Below, one piece after another: positions 12,160 through 25,441 of a stretch of DNA of 64,000 nucleotides. Source of the stretch: Inia geoffrensis (taxonomy: Eukaryota; Chordata; Mammalia; Artiodactyla; Iniidae); NCBI GenBank assembly GCA_036417435.1, contig CM070899.1, positions 169,909,494-169,973,493 of the forward strand, in the 5' to 3' direction. The notes under the pieces are model-generated. The model was not told the origin of the DNA, made no database searches, and was given only the letters and a program-made list of their open reading frames with translations. Both the position numbers and the translations under genes were made by a program. Each line of letters starts with the position of its first letter. Positions within the stretch are counted from its first letter, which is position 1.

Positions 12160-12340
12160 TTGGAACCCGGGTTACAACCTGGCACCTCCTTGGGCAGCTA
12201 GGTGACCCTGGGCAGATGGCTGAACCTCAAGGAGACAAAACACCCCTCTACAAAATGGAGCCCCTGTATCTAACTGCTACAATGGATGTGAGGACTAAGA
12301 GAGTCTTGTCAAGGGTCCAGGGTGTGGAAAGCTCTGTTAG
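12160..12340 (+). mobile_element. MIR SINE
   Basis: 'ctaggtgaccctgggcagatgg', 'tgaacctcaagg' and 'ctacaaaatggagcccctgta' follow MIR order. The stretch 12340-13045 to the right holds no recognisable gene. Confidence 0.55.
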
Positions 12341-13044
12341 ATGCTACCCGACAGGCTCTTCTATAAGATGATACTGACTCCTACTGATTCCTACTTCAGC
12401 TCCCCCTCTCTCTCCATCGCTCTCCTCCTCAGTTCTCACTTCCCTCTTCCCACAACACCCCTGTCCGCCCACTCCTCACTCTCTGCCTTTGGTGGGAACC
12501 CAGAAAGTTGATGTTATCTCAGCACGTGGTAGGCTCCCTGCTGTCTGAATCCCAAGGAGCTTCTGTTTCTAACCTCTTCCCTTGGCTAAGTCTGGCAGGA
12601 AAAATGCCCACTTAGATGTCACATCTCATAGGAGGGAATGTACAGAAAGAGACAATTCCCCAAATGCCAATTTACAGCCTGGAAAGGGAGCCCAGAGCCT
12701 TCTGGGCTCAGAAAACATACCCTTGCTCTGATGCTTGCCAAATGTTCGATATACAAACATAGGACAACCTTTCCTTCCCTTCCCCCTCTGTGAGCGAGAT
12801 AAAGACAATCCCTTGATAGATGTGAAGAATAAATTACTTATTTCTAAAAGTCACTGGGGGGAAAGGGACCATCGGGATGCTCTGAAAGCCTTAAACACAG
12901 GAAAGAAACCAAGCAGACAAAACCAGATTGGAATGGCCTTCTACAGACATCCCCTGGACCCGCCTGTAACTTTAATCTCCTAGAAGAGAAAGTAATATGA
13001 TTGTTCCCCTGCAACCCCCTGCTTGGGAAATACATGCCAGGGCA

Positions 13045-13630
13045 CTTGTATTACATCACTTCTCTCTTCAGAAACCTTCAAAAGCAACCAGAGCCCACCA
13101 GGAGGTGGTCCTCACTTGGCTTCCCGATCTGACATCATTACTCTTTTCACAAGCACTAAATTACAGGCACCCTGAACTAGTCTTGCTGTTTCCCAAACAT
13201 ACCCCAACCATCACTTGCAGAGTCTTTATTACCGATGCGTTCTCCACCTGGCATGTCTCCCCACCCCCACCCACTTAAAAGGCACCCTCTCCAAGGCCAG
13301 CCTCTGATGCCACCTTCACAAAGCCTTTCCTGAGTCCCTCGACTGCATATAATCCATCCCCTTTGGCCTCCCATGGTGCCTGGAACCCCCCTTTTTGCAT
13401 TTATCTTGCGGAGGCAAGAATTAAAACCCATTATGTGATATCTTATCATAAGGTACATAGATAGGTTCACTCCAGGGATACATCATGGTCATGTACCTAC
13501 TTGTCTTCACCTCTGTGCTTGATGATGAATCTTTGGAGGCAACACCTGTGTCTGCCTCCTGGTCTCCATCACTCAGCACCCCTGCCACATGCCTGGAACT
13601 TTCCAGGTACTCAGTAAACATTAGTCTATT
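13045..13630 (+). mobile_element. L2 LINE 3' region
   Basis: Long, decayed L2 tail: 'gccaccttcacaaagcctttcctgag', 'ttggaggcaacacctgtgtctg' and 'gcctggaactttccaggtactcagtaaa' in order. No reading frame survives. Confidence 0.5.
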
Positions 13631-15010
13631 AAGCCTTACAAGTTGATAACACTTCTCTAAGCATACAGCCTGTGGACACAACCTCCACTGCCATGTGGAT
13701 CTGTGCAAATGTTTATAAGGAGGCTGAACTCAGCAGTGCACATATCCCCATGGAACAGCTGCACTTTGCAGTGAAACCAAGGGAAAGTGGAATTCCCTCC
13801 CTTTGATGGATTGATGACACATTAGGTCTGGTCTGAGATTCATCTATGAGCTCAGTTCTGTACCTTGAAGGAGGCTGGTTTCAGATGCTACAGAATTATC
13901 ATCCCCTCAATTTCCGCTTGAAGCATCTGGTATGATTAGCTTAGGCTATGCAAATTTCCAGGTGAAGCTCTGAGTTTTCAGAGCCCTTCCCAATCTCCCG
14001 GAAAGCCGTAAAGCAAAAAGCTTAACATACCCTATTTCCGATTCTGTCTTGAAACCACCTTCCCACACAGTGTGGCTTAAAACACAAAAATCATTGCATT
14101 AGGCTGCAGACTTGCGAGCATGAACGCGCTCGTTAGGCTCTTCTGACCTGTTTCAGGAAATCCTACACTTGTGGGTTGAAGTAGAATTCCTAGAATGCCT
14201 TCTGAACTGAAAATTCATTGTCAAAAGGGAACTTATAACTGTGTTGCCATGGCAGCCAACCTGTCACGTTTCACTCAGCCTAAGAATATCTAAACCCTGA
14301 TGGTTCTGAGAACAGGCTAAGTGGAATGGCCAGGGGCGATCTCCACAGGGACCTGGGGTAAGACCCATTTTCCTGGTCTTAACCCACTGTGCCTCTCTGT
14401 GGATCTCTAAATGCCCCGACTTCCTCTGAGTGTCACTGTGGGGATCCAGGCTATAGCTCCTGCGTCTCCATCACGTTCTGTATGTACACATGTGTGAACG
14501 TGAGACTCCCCAGAAAACATGGTCCATGTGGGTCTCCGGAGTGTGAGGCACCATGGAGAACAGTGCGAGAGAACAGACAAAGAGGAGCTAGAGATTTTCA
14601 AGGGAGACTGGCAGTTCCCCAAGGTGGGAACCGGATGTGATGTGGCAAGCAGCCCCCGGGGATAACTGAGCCCAGGTGGAGGGGATGCAGTAAGCCTGAA
14701 GCTCTAGAAGCTTCTGTGTGCTGAAACAGAGGGCACCACCCATAACTGTTAGGGGGGACGGCAGATTTGGGAGGCAGAGATGGTCCGAATGAAACACAGA
14801 GTCCCAGGAGAGCCCAACTGGGGAGCAACAGACCTCGGTCAGACCAGTGGGTCTCCATCAGGAAGCAGGTAGGTGGGAAGGGGATTCCAGAGAGGGGGAT
14901 AAGCAGCAAGGCCTGAAGGGATGCCTCGAGGTGCTGAGAAATCCCGCCAGTGGGAGTGCTGTTGAGGTCACCAAACTAGGGTGTCCTCTTTACCTCACTG
15001 GCTCACGTTC
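13630..15010. other. unique sequence, no gene recognised
   Basis: No repeat or convincing exon seen. Short overlapping frames on both strands (for example around 14389-14909) lack protein-like character. Confidence 0.45.
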
Positions 15011-15019
15011 AATAGGTTA

Positions 15020-15135
15020 CTGATCCTAGTCAAAAAGTCATCCATATCACCTTTCCCCTCCTTAAAATCCCTGGTGGCCCACTATTAATCAAGAATAATT
15101 TCAAAATTCAGAGCCGCTGAATCACATGTTTCGAG
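15020..15135 (+). mobile_element. possible L2 fragment
   Basis: 'cctccttaaaatccctggtggccc' and 'ttcaaaattcagagccgc' weakly resemble an internal L2 3' segment. Short and uncertain. Confidence 0.3.
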
Positions 15136-15521
15136 GTCCTGCAGGCAACCTCTCGCCCAGTGAAGGCAAACACTTCTGACAAGTGGCCACTGGGGAAAAA
15201 GACACTCTGCCCACGCCTGGCATCCAGCTCACTTCTCTTTTTTTCTAGCACAGCTACCTATCCCAAAGGTAAACATACTTACATACCTTATAGCAAAACA
15301 TAACATAAATGGTTTCAATTCTTGCTTCTGGAGTCACGCAGAATAAAACCATTTCCTCTTCTCCAAGGTAGCACGCCAAAGGTTTGTACTCTACAGAATC
15401 ATGCCTTCTTTCAGTCCTCTCCATCCCAGGGTAAATATCGCCAGCTCCCTGGACCATTTCTCACATTACATTTTTCAAGACTGCCTCATGGTCTAAACTC
15501 TACATCTCAAGAAACCCTCCA

Positions 15522-15551
15522 ATTGGTCCATCCATCCATCCATCCATCCAT
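15522..15551. repeat. CCAT tetranucleotide microsatellite
   Basis: Consecutive CCAT units inside otherwise unique sequence. The 15560-16440 stretch to the right shows no gene. Confidence 0.85.
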
Positions 15552-16439
15552 TCTACCTAATGTGGTGTCCAGAGCTGAGCACCGTGCTTAAGGGATGGTC
15601 AGATCAGGGCTGTTAAAGCCCAAACCTTATGTATGAGGCAAGAAGGAGCAGGGAGCGGTAGACTTGGAACTCCCATACAGCCAGCTCACTAAGGTGGGAC
15701 AGGCCCGGGGAGGCCTTACCGGGCTGCAGAGGGAGAATCTGCCGATGCAGTGGGGTATTGGAGGTGCTGTGCCCAAGAGAGAGGTTGGGCAGGAGTAGAG
15801 AAGGACAGCTGGGCACCCAGTGATACATCTGGAGTGCTGGACAGTGTTCCAGTCCTGGGTGGGGTCTATGACACTGGGTAGGGTGGAAACGGGTGGACGG
15901 TCAGGAGTAGAAGCCAAAACAACAATCAATACCAATCCTTGCTATGGACTGGGGAACACAGGTGGAGTGTGAAGGCAGCTGTCAATTAGTGATAATAGGC
16001 TGGTCTCTGCTCCGTACACCGGGCTGTGTGCAACAGGTAGTGATCATCAAATTCTGAGCCTAAGAAACCGACATAACCCTAAGATCCACTGGATGGGGTA
16101 CCAAAGCCATGTACTTAAAGCCATCAATGTATGTCTCATATATGCCAAGAACTGTGGCTAAATGGAAAAGGATGGCAGGCAGCAGTAGCCTTAGCTATGA
16201 GGTCCAATGAAAGGACGGCAGGACAGACATGATGCCCTGGCTCCAGGATGCCTCATTCATGATGTGTTGGAATTGTGATCCAGCAGGAGGACTCTTCTCA
16301 AGATTGTGATGTGAATGATCGCACAGAGAGGTCCTACTGTCTTTGCTCTGCATTCTGTTTTTCTATTAAGGTGGAAACAAAGATCAAATAACAGGTAAGA
16401 CATAGAAAATGATAAATAGCAAGATGGTACGCTTAAACT

Positions 16440-16740
16440 CAACCATTAAATATGGTTGGACTAAACGCTAATTAAAAGGTCAGAGATGATCTAACTGGAT
16501 AGAAAAGCAAGACTCACTACATGTTATTTATAAGAAATGGACTTTAAATACACAGACACAGATATATCATGGAAACATGCAGCACAAGAAAGCTGGTGTG
16601 GCTACACTGATATCAGGCGAAGTAGACTTCAGCACATGGAGTCTATTACTCGAGATACCAGAGGACACTTCATCAAGGGTCAACTCATCATGAAAACATT
16701 ATGATTATATACATTTTACCCCTAAGAACAAAAAATGTAG
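16440..16740 (+). mobile_element. ancient L1 ORF2 endonuclease-region remnant
   Basis: Translation of about 16570-16640 gives a KKAGVATLISGEVDFS-like string, the conserved KAGVAIL..DKxDF segment of the L1 ORF2 endonuclease. Stops and indels surround it. It is an old fragment with poorly defined ends. Confidence 0.5.
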
Positions 16741-16784
16741 GAAGTAAACTCAGGGAATATTTCTTTAATGCTGTGAGCATTAAA

Positions 16785-16875
16785 AAGATGAATAAGATAT
16801 AGTCACTGCCCCCAAACAGCTTCCATCTTGTAAATAAACAAGTATTTAAAGATCTTCAGAGTAGAGCAAGAATTC
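16785..16875 (-). mobile_element. possible L2-type 3' fragment
   Basis: 'gatgaataagatatagtcactgcccccaa' and 'cagcttccatcttg' resemble a common old LINE tail motif. Low certainty. Confidence 0.3.
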
Positions 16876-17087
16876 TGTCCTCTGACCACCATTCCATCCC
16901 TGGAGCAGCAGCTGGGAAGTCAGTCCTTTTTGTGTAGCAAGTTCGATGTGGCAAAAGGCTCTTGGTTCCACTGAAGACATGTCTAGTCCCCCAACATCCA
17001 AAGTGAGGGGACAGAAAGGTCTCTATCACAGGACTGTTGGCAAGACCAGCTTTGCAGACACCTGGTTGACCTCAAGTGGAGATGAAT

Positions 17088-17564
<477 letters not shown>

Positions 17565-17604
17565 GACAATCCAGGTCATCTGGGGCCATCAGGCTAAAAG
17601 ATGA

Positions 17605-17800
17605 CATCTATTGGAGTATAACTGGTTTACAATTGGTGTGTTAGTTTCTGCTTTATAACAAAGTGAATCAGCTCTACGTATACATATATCCCCATATCTT
17701 CTCCCTCTTGTGTCTCCCTCCCACCCTCCCTGTCCCACCCCTGTAGGTGGCCACAAAGCACTGAGCTGATCTCCCTGTGCTATGTTTCATTATATTTAAA
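17605..17800 (-). mobile_element. 5'-truncated L1 3' end
   Basis: Reverse copy of the cetartiodactyl L1 3'UTR end: 'ctattggagtataactggttt', 'aacaaagtgaatcagct' and 'tgtgtctccctcccaccctcc'. The same segment recurs near 56017-56200. Confidence 0.88.
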
Positions 17801-18185
17801 ATGAAAGTCCTGATGCCAGTCTGATAGAATTGGGGATTACATCATGCATGAAGACGTATACGGAAGGTCTTTGTAAACTATAAAATGCTATACAAAAGCA
17901 AGCTAAGAAGTCAAAGTGGGAGGGGGTACAGTCCTATCCTGCAGGGCACAATAACAGAAAACCTAGAATGAGAAAGAATTTTCTGGGTTTGCTTTAGCCA
18001 CTGAAATTTCTTTTTGTAGTAAGTAGATGAAAGGTGAAGGGTATTATAAGGTAGTCCACAAACATAAAATGGGAAAGACATAACGATTAACAGCTATGTA
18101 CTGTTTTAAAGTAAAAGTACTGTTTATGCATCTATATGTTATAATGGGAGATGCTAACTTGGGAGCAAGTTATGATGATGATTTT

Positions 18186-18570
18186 TTAAAAATTAACTTA
18201 TTTATTTTTGGCTGCGTTGGGTCTTCGCTGCTGCCCACGGGCTTGCTCTAGCTGCGGTGAGCGGGGGCTACTCCTCGTTGCAGTGCGCAGGCTTCTCATT
18301 GCGATGGCTTCTCTTGTTGCGGAGCACGGGCTCTAGGCGTGCAGGCTTCAGTAGTTGCAGCACGCAGGCTCAGCAGGTGTGGCATGTGGGCCCTAGAGCA
18401 CGTGGGCTTCAGTAGTTGCGTCACACGGGCCCTAGGGCACAGGCTCAGGAGTTGTGGCGCACGGGTTTAGTTGTTCCGCGGGATATGGGATCTTCCCGGA
18501 CCAGGGCTCAAACCCGTGTCCCCTGCACTGGCAGGCCGATTCTTAACCACTGCGCCCCCAGGGAAGCCCC
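18186..18570 (-). mobile_element. CHR-type SINE with duplicated body segment
   Basis: Reverse copy with a body beginning 'ggctgcgttgggtcttcgctg' and several repeats of a 'cttcagtagttg' module in the middle, making it longer than its relatives. The head ends 'ccccagggaagcccc'. A 10-bp TSD, TGATGATTTT, lies at 18176-18185 and 18573-18582. Confidence 0.93.
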
Positions 18571-18582
18571 AGTGATGATTTT

Positions 18583-19135
18583 CTTCGTTCATTTTTTTCC
18601 TTTCATAATTGCACAGTTGGAACAGAATTCCAGATGTCATCAGGCTCACGCTCCAGGCAGAACCTCAGCCAAATCACTTTCATCAAATAGGTCTCTAATC
18701 CTTTTGAAAAAGCTTTCCAGGAGAAGAGACTGTGAAGTTTCTCTGTGAACGGTTTAACATTTTTCACTTTCTTTTCTAATCAGTGATAATGGGTCACCGA
18801 TTTGCAATGTGCCCTCAGAAAGCATAGGTGTCACAAAAGCAATCTGTAGACATTTAGCAGAGTGGTGAGTATACTTAGATATTATTTTGAGGGAAAGTAT
18901 TACCCAGTTTCTAGTGGCAAATATTGTGAACAATGGAAAATGTTCTCTTCCCATGACTGGGATGAGAGCTCCCTTCAATGTGTGAATGTTTCTCTGTATT
19001 ATTGGTAAGAGGTCAATCTGCCATTGAGGGGATGGGATGCTGTTTTGATATGTGAGGTAGGGTTGTCCTCCTGTGCAACTGACAACGGCCACAGCAGACA
19101 GTGGCTGCTACTGTTGGGTTAACAGCTGAAACCAC
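18583..19135. other. unique sequence with one unexplained reverse-strand open frame
   Basis: A 112-codon reverse-strand frame spans 18754-19092. Its translation is hydrophobic and aromatic-rich but matches no family I know. No splice or promoter support is seen. Confidence 0.35.
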
Positions 19136-19143
19136 ATTCTAGA

Positions 19144-19365
19144 GCAATTGTTCTCAAATGGGGTTGGGGGGATTTCACCTCCCATAGGACGTTTGACAGT
19201 GTTTGTAGACATTTTGCTTGTCGTGACTTAGGAGATAATACTACTGCCATCAGTGGACAGAGAGGGCAGGGATGCTACCAAACATCCCACAACTCCCAGG
19301 ACAGGCCCCCTCAACAGAGAAGTATCCATCCCGAAATGTCAACAGTGCTATTGTTGAGAAAGCCC
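19144..19365 (+). mobile_element. MER5A (hAT-Charlie) DNA transposon
   Basis: Near-complete nonautonomous element: a 'ttctcaaatgggg' left end, 'tttgacagtgtttgtagacatttt', 'gctaccaaacatcccac', 'gaaatgtcaacagtgcta' and a 'ttgttgagaaagccc' right end. An 8-bp direct repeat, (A/G)TTCTAGA, flanks it at 19136-19143 and 19366-19373, as expected for hAT integration. Confidence 0.9.
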
Positions 19366-19673
19366 GTTCTAGAAGGAGGCCTGGAGCACAAAGCAAAGGA
19401 GGGGCTTGTAAGGATGGGGCTTCAGTGGGAACTCCAGTGACATGTGTCTGTCCCAGGCTCTGGTCCAGACCTGACTCTACACAGTGAGGGGCACAAAGCT
19501 CTGACAAGTGTACTGTGTTCACAAACCTTTATGAATGAGGTCCACGCATGAGTACAACAATTATCAACTTTTTTAGGCAGACACGGTGGAATGGGAAAAG
19601 CCAGAAGTCCTAAACTGTCTGCATTTCAAGAATTGGGTCCTATGTGTATGTTTCTTCTATGGGGGTTCTTACT

Positions 19674-20165
19674 CAGGGGTTCCCACCCGCCAAAGGTCTG
19701 TGAGTAGAATTCAGAGGCTCTGTGAATTTGGGTGGGAAAATATTACATGTTTATTTTCACTAATTTCTAACTGAAACATAGCATTTTGCTCTATTCTGAA
19801 TTCAGTCAACAAGCCACAGCAGTATTAGCAACACCTGACGTTCTGTCACTAGTGAAAATCAGACACCCTCATCTCACCTTATAGCTCAACAAGTGACTGA
19901 TGCTCATCATCACTTTGAAATTATAAATGTTATGAGACTTGCAGCTAGTTCTTATTCTATCATGTGTCAACAATAGAGCATGTGCATTTCTATATCACAA
20001 ATTTGTTTTTTTATATTCTGATAACTTACGTACATAAAACTGGTTGCCTTTGTAACCTGGGGCATCTTATTTTCTGCCTTTAAAAATATTACCCTGAAAA
20101 GGGGTCCATAAGCGTCACCAGACTGTCATAGAGCTCTACGGCACAGAAAAAGTTTAAGAATCCCT
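19674..20165 (+). mobile_element. hAT (Arthur/Tip100-like) DNA transposon remnant
   Basis: The left end 'caggggttcccaccc' and right end 'gtttaagaatccctc' form imperfect terminal inverted repeats about 490 bp apart. Internal segments include 'aggctctgtgaatttgggtgg' and 'aaaaggggtccataagc'. No transposase frame remains. Family name from memory. Confidence 0.65.
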
Positions 20166-20171
20166 CTTGGT

Positions 20172-20457
20172 GATATAGTGAACAGACTTGTGGTTGCCAA
20201 GTGAGAGGAGGGGTAGGGAGGAAAGGAATGGGAGTTTGGGAGTAGCAGAGGCAAACTACTATATATAGGATGGACAAACAATAAGGTCCTACTGTCTAGC
20301 AGAGGGAACTCTATTCAATATCCTGTGACAAACCACAATGGAAAAGAATATGAAAAAGAATAGTTATCTATCTATATAACTGAGTCACTTTGCTGTATGG
20401 CAGAAATTAATATGACATTGTAAATCAACTATACTGCAATGAAATTTTAAAAAAAAA
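20172..20457 (+). mobile_element. 5'-truncated L1 3' end
   Basis: L1 3'UTR: 'gaacagacttgtggttgcc', 'caaggtcctactg'-type and 'gtaaatcaactatactgcaat' segments, then an A tail. The target is the very end of the hAT element, whose last bases are duplicated as an imperfect TSD at about 20157-20170 and 20458-20472. Confidence 0.88.
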
Positions 20458-20472
20458 GAAGACTCCCCCTTG

Positions 20473-21325
20473 GATAGGGACAGACTATGACTCAGAATAA
20501 GCCCATTCACAAATTGTTGCCACGGCTGAAGGAAAGCTGATGGTCTGTGGAAAGCATGTTCATTGGCCTGGCTCTGGTGGAAGGCCCACCTGGGCCCTTT
20601 GGGCAGTGGTCACAACCTGGGGCCCTGGCCTGCTGGAGGTCCATGCAACTCCACACCAGGGCTCCACTTGGACCCTGGAAGGCAAACAGTCCACCCAGGT
20701 CTGTCATCACCCAAAATGTTGGCCCCTTCCATCTCCCATCCTCGGCCCTGCTCTCACTCCAACTTTCTCTGTGTTGTTATGCTTTGATCCAGGCTGCCCA
20801 CACCCTCCTCCCTCCCAAATCGCTGGAACTCTGCAGTATAGAAAATAAATCCTCAAACATCTTCATCTCACGGGGAGAATCCTCCTTCCGTCTGCCTGCC
20901 TGGTTGAAGCCTCGCTCTTCCCCGAGAACACAGCTTCCCAGTCCCTCAGGCTGCAGGGTTGGGAGGAGGGATTCGCTTTTTCCTCCAACAATGGCATTTC
21001 CAAACTATTCCTCCTCCACTCACATATAATAACCCTGGAGCTTTCGGACTCAGGCCATCTGATCGTATCACAATCTCCACCTCTTCATTTGTCATCCACT
21101 GGTCTTCTAATCACCAGCCTACACTCATGAATGCTTTTAGCCCAGACTTCTCTCCCACCAGGAATCATATGGATAATGTACCCTTGATCTTGCCTCCAGT
21201 GACCTTCATCCACACCAGGCTTTAGCCACTTTCTCCTACGGATGTCCCCAGTAGTGAGTCATCACCTGGAACCACGCCACCTGTAACATTCTGCACCCAT
21301 TATGCACCACAACTTCCTAGAGGCA
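20473..21325. other. unique sequence, no gene recognised
   Basis: Three overlapping frames at 20540-21029 span part of this stretch in different phases, so none is favoured. C-rich and noncoding by appearance. Confidence 0.4.
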
Positions 21326-21329
21326 GTAT

Positions 21330-21550
21330 AGGTACAATGAGGAAAGCTTAGGCTTTGATGCTAGACTATCTGGGTTCAAATTCCAGTTCTGTACTAGTGG
21401 GGAGACTTTGGACAAGTTACTTAATCTCTCCATGCTTGTAAAATGTGAAAAATAATAGTCCTTTCTCATACGCTTGCTGTGAGAGTTAAATGAGTTAATT
21501 TGCACCAAGAATCTAGAATGATGCCTGGCACACATACAGAGCTATTTATA
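21330..21550 (+). mobile_element. MIR SINE
   Basis: Well preserved: 'atctgggttcaaattccagttctg', 'ggacaagttacttaatctctcc', 'gagagttaaatgagttaat' and 'gatgcctggcacacatac' in order. Confidence 0.82.
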
Positions 21551-22098
21551 CACCGGCTTCCACTATCATCCTTTCAGATTGCTCATGCCATCACTTCCTT
21601 TGTTGGCCCTTGACTTCCTGAGGTTTCTCATCTCCTGACCTCTCCATTTTCTCCAAAAGTATCCATTTACTCCTGTCTTCACCTCCTTCCCTATCCAGCC
21701 ACCCTCTCCCCCATGGTTGCTTCATAAATATTGGCTTAATGAATGAATTCATCAATGATCCATAACTTCAACTATGTTGCCGTCCATACCCTCAGCCCCG
21801 CTGCCTTCCTGTCCTTTTAATAAACACCCCAACAATACACCAGCCCCAGATCTAACCAAAGCTCTAACTTCTCCCCTTCTACCCCCCAGATGTTGACTCC
21901 TCCCACTACAAATTTAGCATCTCCAGCTTCAACTCTGCCCAGTTCTTCCTTTATGTGTCTCAAGTCAACTCTCTTCGCTATCGCTCACAACAGTGATTCC
22001 AGCCTTCAGTACTCCCTCAAAGCCCTCTTCTCCTACCACCTCTTTCTTCACTCCTGCCAGATGACTGCTTCCTGCTTTACAGAAAAATAAAGACTTCC

Positions 22099-22140
22099 GT
22101 GCGTGCGTGTGTGTGTGTGCGCACATGCTCACGTGTGTAT
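22099..22140. repeat. GT/GC alternating purine-pyrimidine tract
   Basis: GTGCGTGCGTGT followed by TG repeats and a GCGCAC segment. Alternating purine-pyrimidine sequence can adopt Z-DNA. The flanking 21550-22095 and 22140-23630 hold no gene I can support. Confidence 0.75.
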
Positions 22141-23639
22141 GAGAGAGAAAGGAAGAAATGAAGTGGGGCGGAATAAAGGTTCCTCAACTTTCTTCCCCAT
22201 TCCTTAAACATATCTGCATCTTCTGCTCTGCCGTTCCAGGAGAAAAGCTGCCCTTCTTTGGAGTAAAAGCTAAATTCCTAATCCAGTGCTCAACTTCCAT
22301 CCAACGGTAGCTTTTAAGCTGCCTGAGAAGGAAGTTTTATATGTTATAATGAAGATTACTACTATGTAATAAACGGTAGAAATGGATCAATCCTGTCCAG
22401 ATATCAGCTGGCCTCTAAGAATAAATCAGACACCCTGGGAAGGTCAGCTTTCTCACACGGGGCCACACAGGGACATACTGGAGATTACCAACCAAATCAT
22501 GAGAATTACCTAAAAGAACTATGAAATCAAAGCCTGAGCAAATCCCATTAAGAGTGACCAAAATCAGTAACTTTTTACAGCCAATGACTTAATGAAAATC
22601 TTAACTCATTGGTAAGCCCAAAGAACTTCCTGAAAACAAAGACTGTTAGGTACCAGCGGAGTTCGTCAGAGTGAGACTGCCGGCCTTTAAAGATAGGATA
22701 GACCTGGCCCAGATGGATGAAACGCCCATTCGGGGCCTTCCTTGTCTCCAATTTTACTTCTGTGTTAACAGTATCAGGCCTAAATATCTGAAAACAGGCT
22801 GTTTTTTTTTTCCGACAAAGCAGAGAACCCTGCTGGCAGATGTTTTACAGAGAAAAGAAAATAGCTTGAAATACATCAGACTATTTCAGTTAAAGAAGCA
22901 ATGACACAAAAAGAAAAAATAAGGCATCTGGAAAAAGAGTAATCGAAAGAATTTTTTCCCCTTAAGCCAAGCCCCAGTACACTGTTTCTCCTGGGAATGA
23001 AATTTTACAGTTGGGAAACATGATGTGGGGATAACTGCTACATTTCAAATATATTACTGGTGCACAGAAGGCTGCAATGAAATGGTCAGCAAGGATTTCA
23101 AAATTGTATAACCCTTTGAGAGTTACACTAATAAGATCCATGTTATGAACGAGCTTAGATGTCTGCAGAAGTCACCTTTGGGTCAGAGTGGTTCCCTATT
23201 CAAAGGGATGAGAATCGGATGTGGCTTAAGGAAGGAAGGTAATATACATACATGATGGAAGAAAGGGCCACCTTCAGCCCAAACCCCTTCCTTCTCTCTC
23301 TCTCTACTTGCAGGACTTTTCCTAGAATAGCAGGTCTCTCTCTTCAACCCTAATTTGAAGGTCATTGTTGGACAGGATTTGCCCTTCTTAAACCCTAAGT
23401 CCAATGCCTTAAATCACTAGGAGCACTAAATAAATATCTGGTGACTAACTGAAGACCAACGGGTCTGGTCAGAACTCAAGTCCTTGTCCTTAGGCCCGTT
23501 CATATATATCTTGTGACATTATGAGAATACCTGGGAAGCTGTGGGGCTGTGAGCAGACTGCGACATCACGTTTGATTTTTAGGGCCCCTGGAAGACTCTG
23601 TTGGTTATTTAAGTAGCAGAAGAGCCAAACACCACTGCC

Positions 23640-24110
23640 AATGGTCCCTCGATATGGGTTCTCTCTTTTCCTCAGTAACAGAATCCTATGAGAACTGTGT
23701 AACCAGGCACTGGGTTGCCCAGGTGAGAACCCAAGTTTCCCAGCCTGCCTTGAGCCAACTGCAGCCATGTGAACAAGTTCTGACCATGGACTATGAGTAG
23801 AAGTGGTAGGTAGAGTAGTATAATGTACAACTTCTAGGAAGTGCTTCATAAAGGTAAAAGCATGTCCTTCTCTTACCCTTTTTTCCTTCCTGCTGGCTGG
23901 ACTGCAGATGTGATGGTTGGAGCTGGAATGGACATTTTGGGCCATGAGTTGAAGTTAGTCACATAGGCCATGCACAGGGGAGTAACCAGGTGGAAGGACC
24001 AGACCCCAGGGCACTCCATTCCAGTCTGGCCTGCCTACCTGACTTTCACATGAGTGAGAAACAAACCTCTACCTAAGCCTCTTGGGTTTTCTGATCCTTG
24101 ACCTGAAACT
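23640..24110 (+). mobile_element. possible ancient interspersed repeat, family unresolved
   Basis: 'aagtttcccagcctgccttgagcc', 'gccatgtgaacaagttctgaccatg' and 'gtgagaaacaaacctct' resemble a common old mammalian repeat that I cannot name. A related-looking stretch lies near 36500-36930. Ends unclear. Confidence 0.35.
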
Positions 24111-24559
24111 AACCCTAGGAATACATACTGATTTACATAACACGGCAGGACTGGGCTAGTTGCCACGCTCACTGGGAAAGAAGGTATAAAACAGACTCAT
24201 GCTTCTAACTCCGTGGAAGTAATAACCTGGCAGGACTCTTTGAGGAGGTCACATCAGATTCTTGGACAAAGGCTCTTCCTTTAATACCAATATATCTGGG
24301 TTTTCTGACCAGGGGAACCATGGACTTCTCTGGCTGTATATCACTATGAGTGCAGCCTGTCAAGCAATCAGGTGCTGACGTTAGGCCGAGGTTGTATACA
24401 CGTGGTGACTGTGCAGGCCCATCGGAATGGCGGGACATCCAGTGGAACGGACATCCATTGGAATGGCTGGGCATCGCACTGTACCTGTTTCTGAGCACGC
24501 TTTATGGGCACACACCTGTGCTCTCTCCTGGCTACTGCTACCCCTCACCCCTCATGCAC

Positions 24560-24775
24560 CATCACGGCCTGCGCTCCCCTGGCTGACTCCTCTCCAGGGC
24601 AGCCCCCTTCCCACATCCACCATTCTCCTTACGACACAGATCCAGCCCCACCCCCTCCTGGAAGCTGGTCCTTTCTTCCTCCAGCTCTTACCTGCACACT
24701 GACTAACCCAAGGGCTCCCCCTGACAGGTCAGGGCTCAAAACATACGTATTGAATGAATAAATAAACTAAATATG
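24560..24775 (+). mobile_element. L2 LINE 3' end
   Basis: Pyrimidine-rich L2 tail ending 'aaaacatacgtattgaatgaataaataaa', the usual L2 terminus. Moderately decayed. Confidence 0.5.
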
Positions 24776-25081
24776 TTCAATAAGGCCTCAGGCCTGAGAG
24801 TTCAAGCTAACAGGAAACTCTCTCCAGAGCACTCCCCAGAAGCCAGAAAGCAGAGCATATTTAAAGGAAAGAGAATCAGCCTGAGTCATCACTAGGCTGC
24901 TCTGTCCACAGGATTGTTTCACTTGAAAAAAAGAGGGGACACTGCCTGCTGGAATGCTAAGCAAGATTCTAAAGGAAGGAACTCATCCCTCACCCTTTCA
25001 GGTTCTAGCTATGGCACCCGAGATCAGCTTCGGAGCAAACAGAATGAGGTGAATTGTTCTCTATTAAAATAAACAACATGA

Positions 25082-25425
25082 GGGGCTGCCCTGGGGGCAC
25101 AGTGGTTAAGAATCCGCCTGCCAATGCAGGAGACACAGGTTCGAGCCCTGGTCCAGGAAGATCCCACATGCCGCGGAGCAACTAAGCCCGTGCGCCACAA
25201 CTACTGAACCTGTGCTCTAGAGCCCGCGAGCCACAACTACTGAATCCCACGCACCTAGAGTCCGTGCTCTGCAACAAGAGAAGCCACTGCAATTAGAAGC
25301 CCACATGCCACAACAAAGAGTAGCCCCCGCTCGCTGCAACTAGAGAAAGCCCGAGTGCAGCAATGAAGGCCCAATGCAGCCAAAAATAAATAAATAAATA
25401 AATTTTTAAAAAATAATAATAAAAT
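25082..25425 (+). mobile_element. CHR-type SINE (long body)
   Basis: Forward copy: the head 'ggggctgccctgggggcac', a B-box-like 'aggttcgagccctgg', a long body with repeated 'cacaactactgaa' modules, and an AAAT-repeat tail. A perfect 16-bp TSD, AAAATAAACAACATGA, lies at 25066-25081 and 25426-25441. Confidence 0.96.
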
Positions 25426-25441
25426 AAAATAAACAACATGA

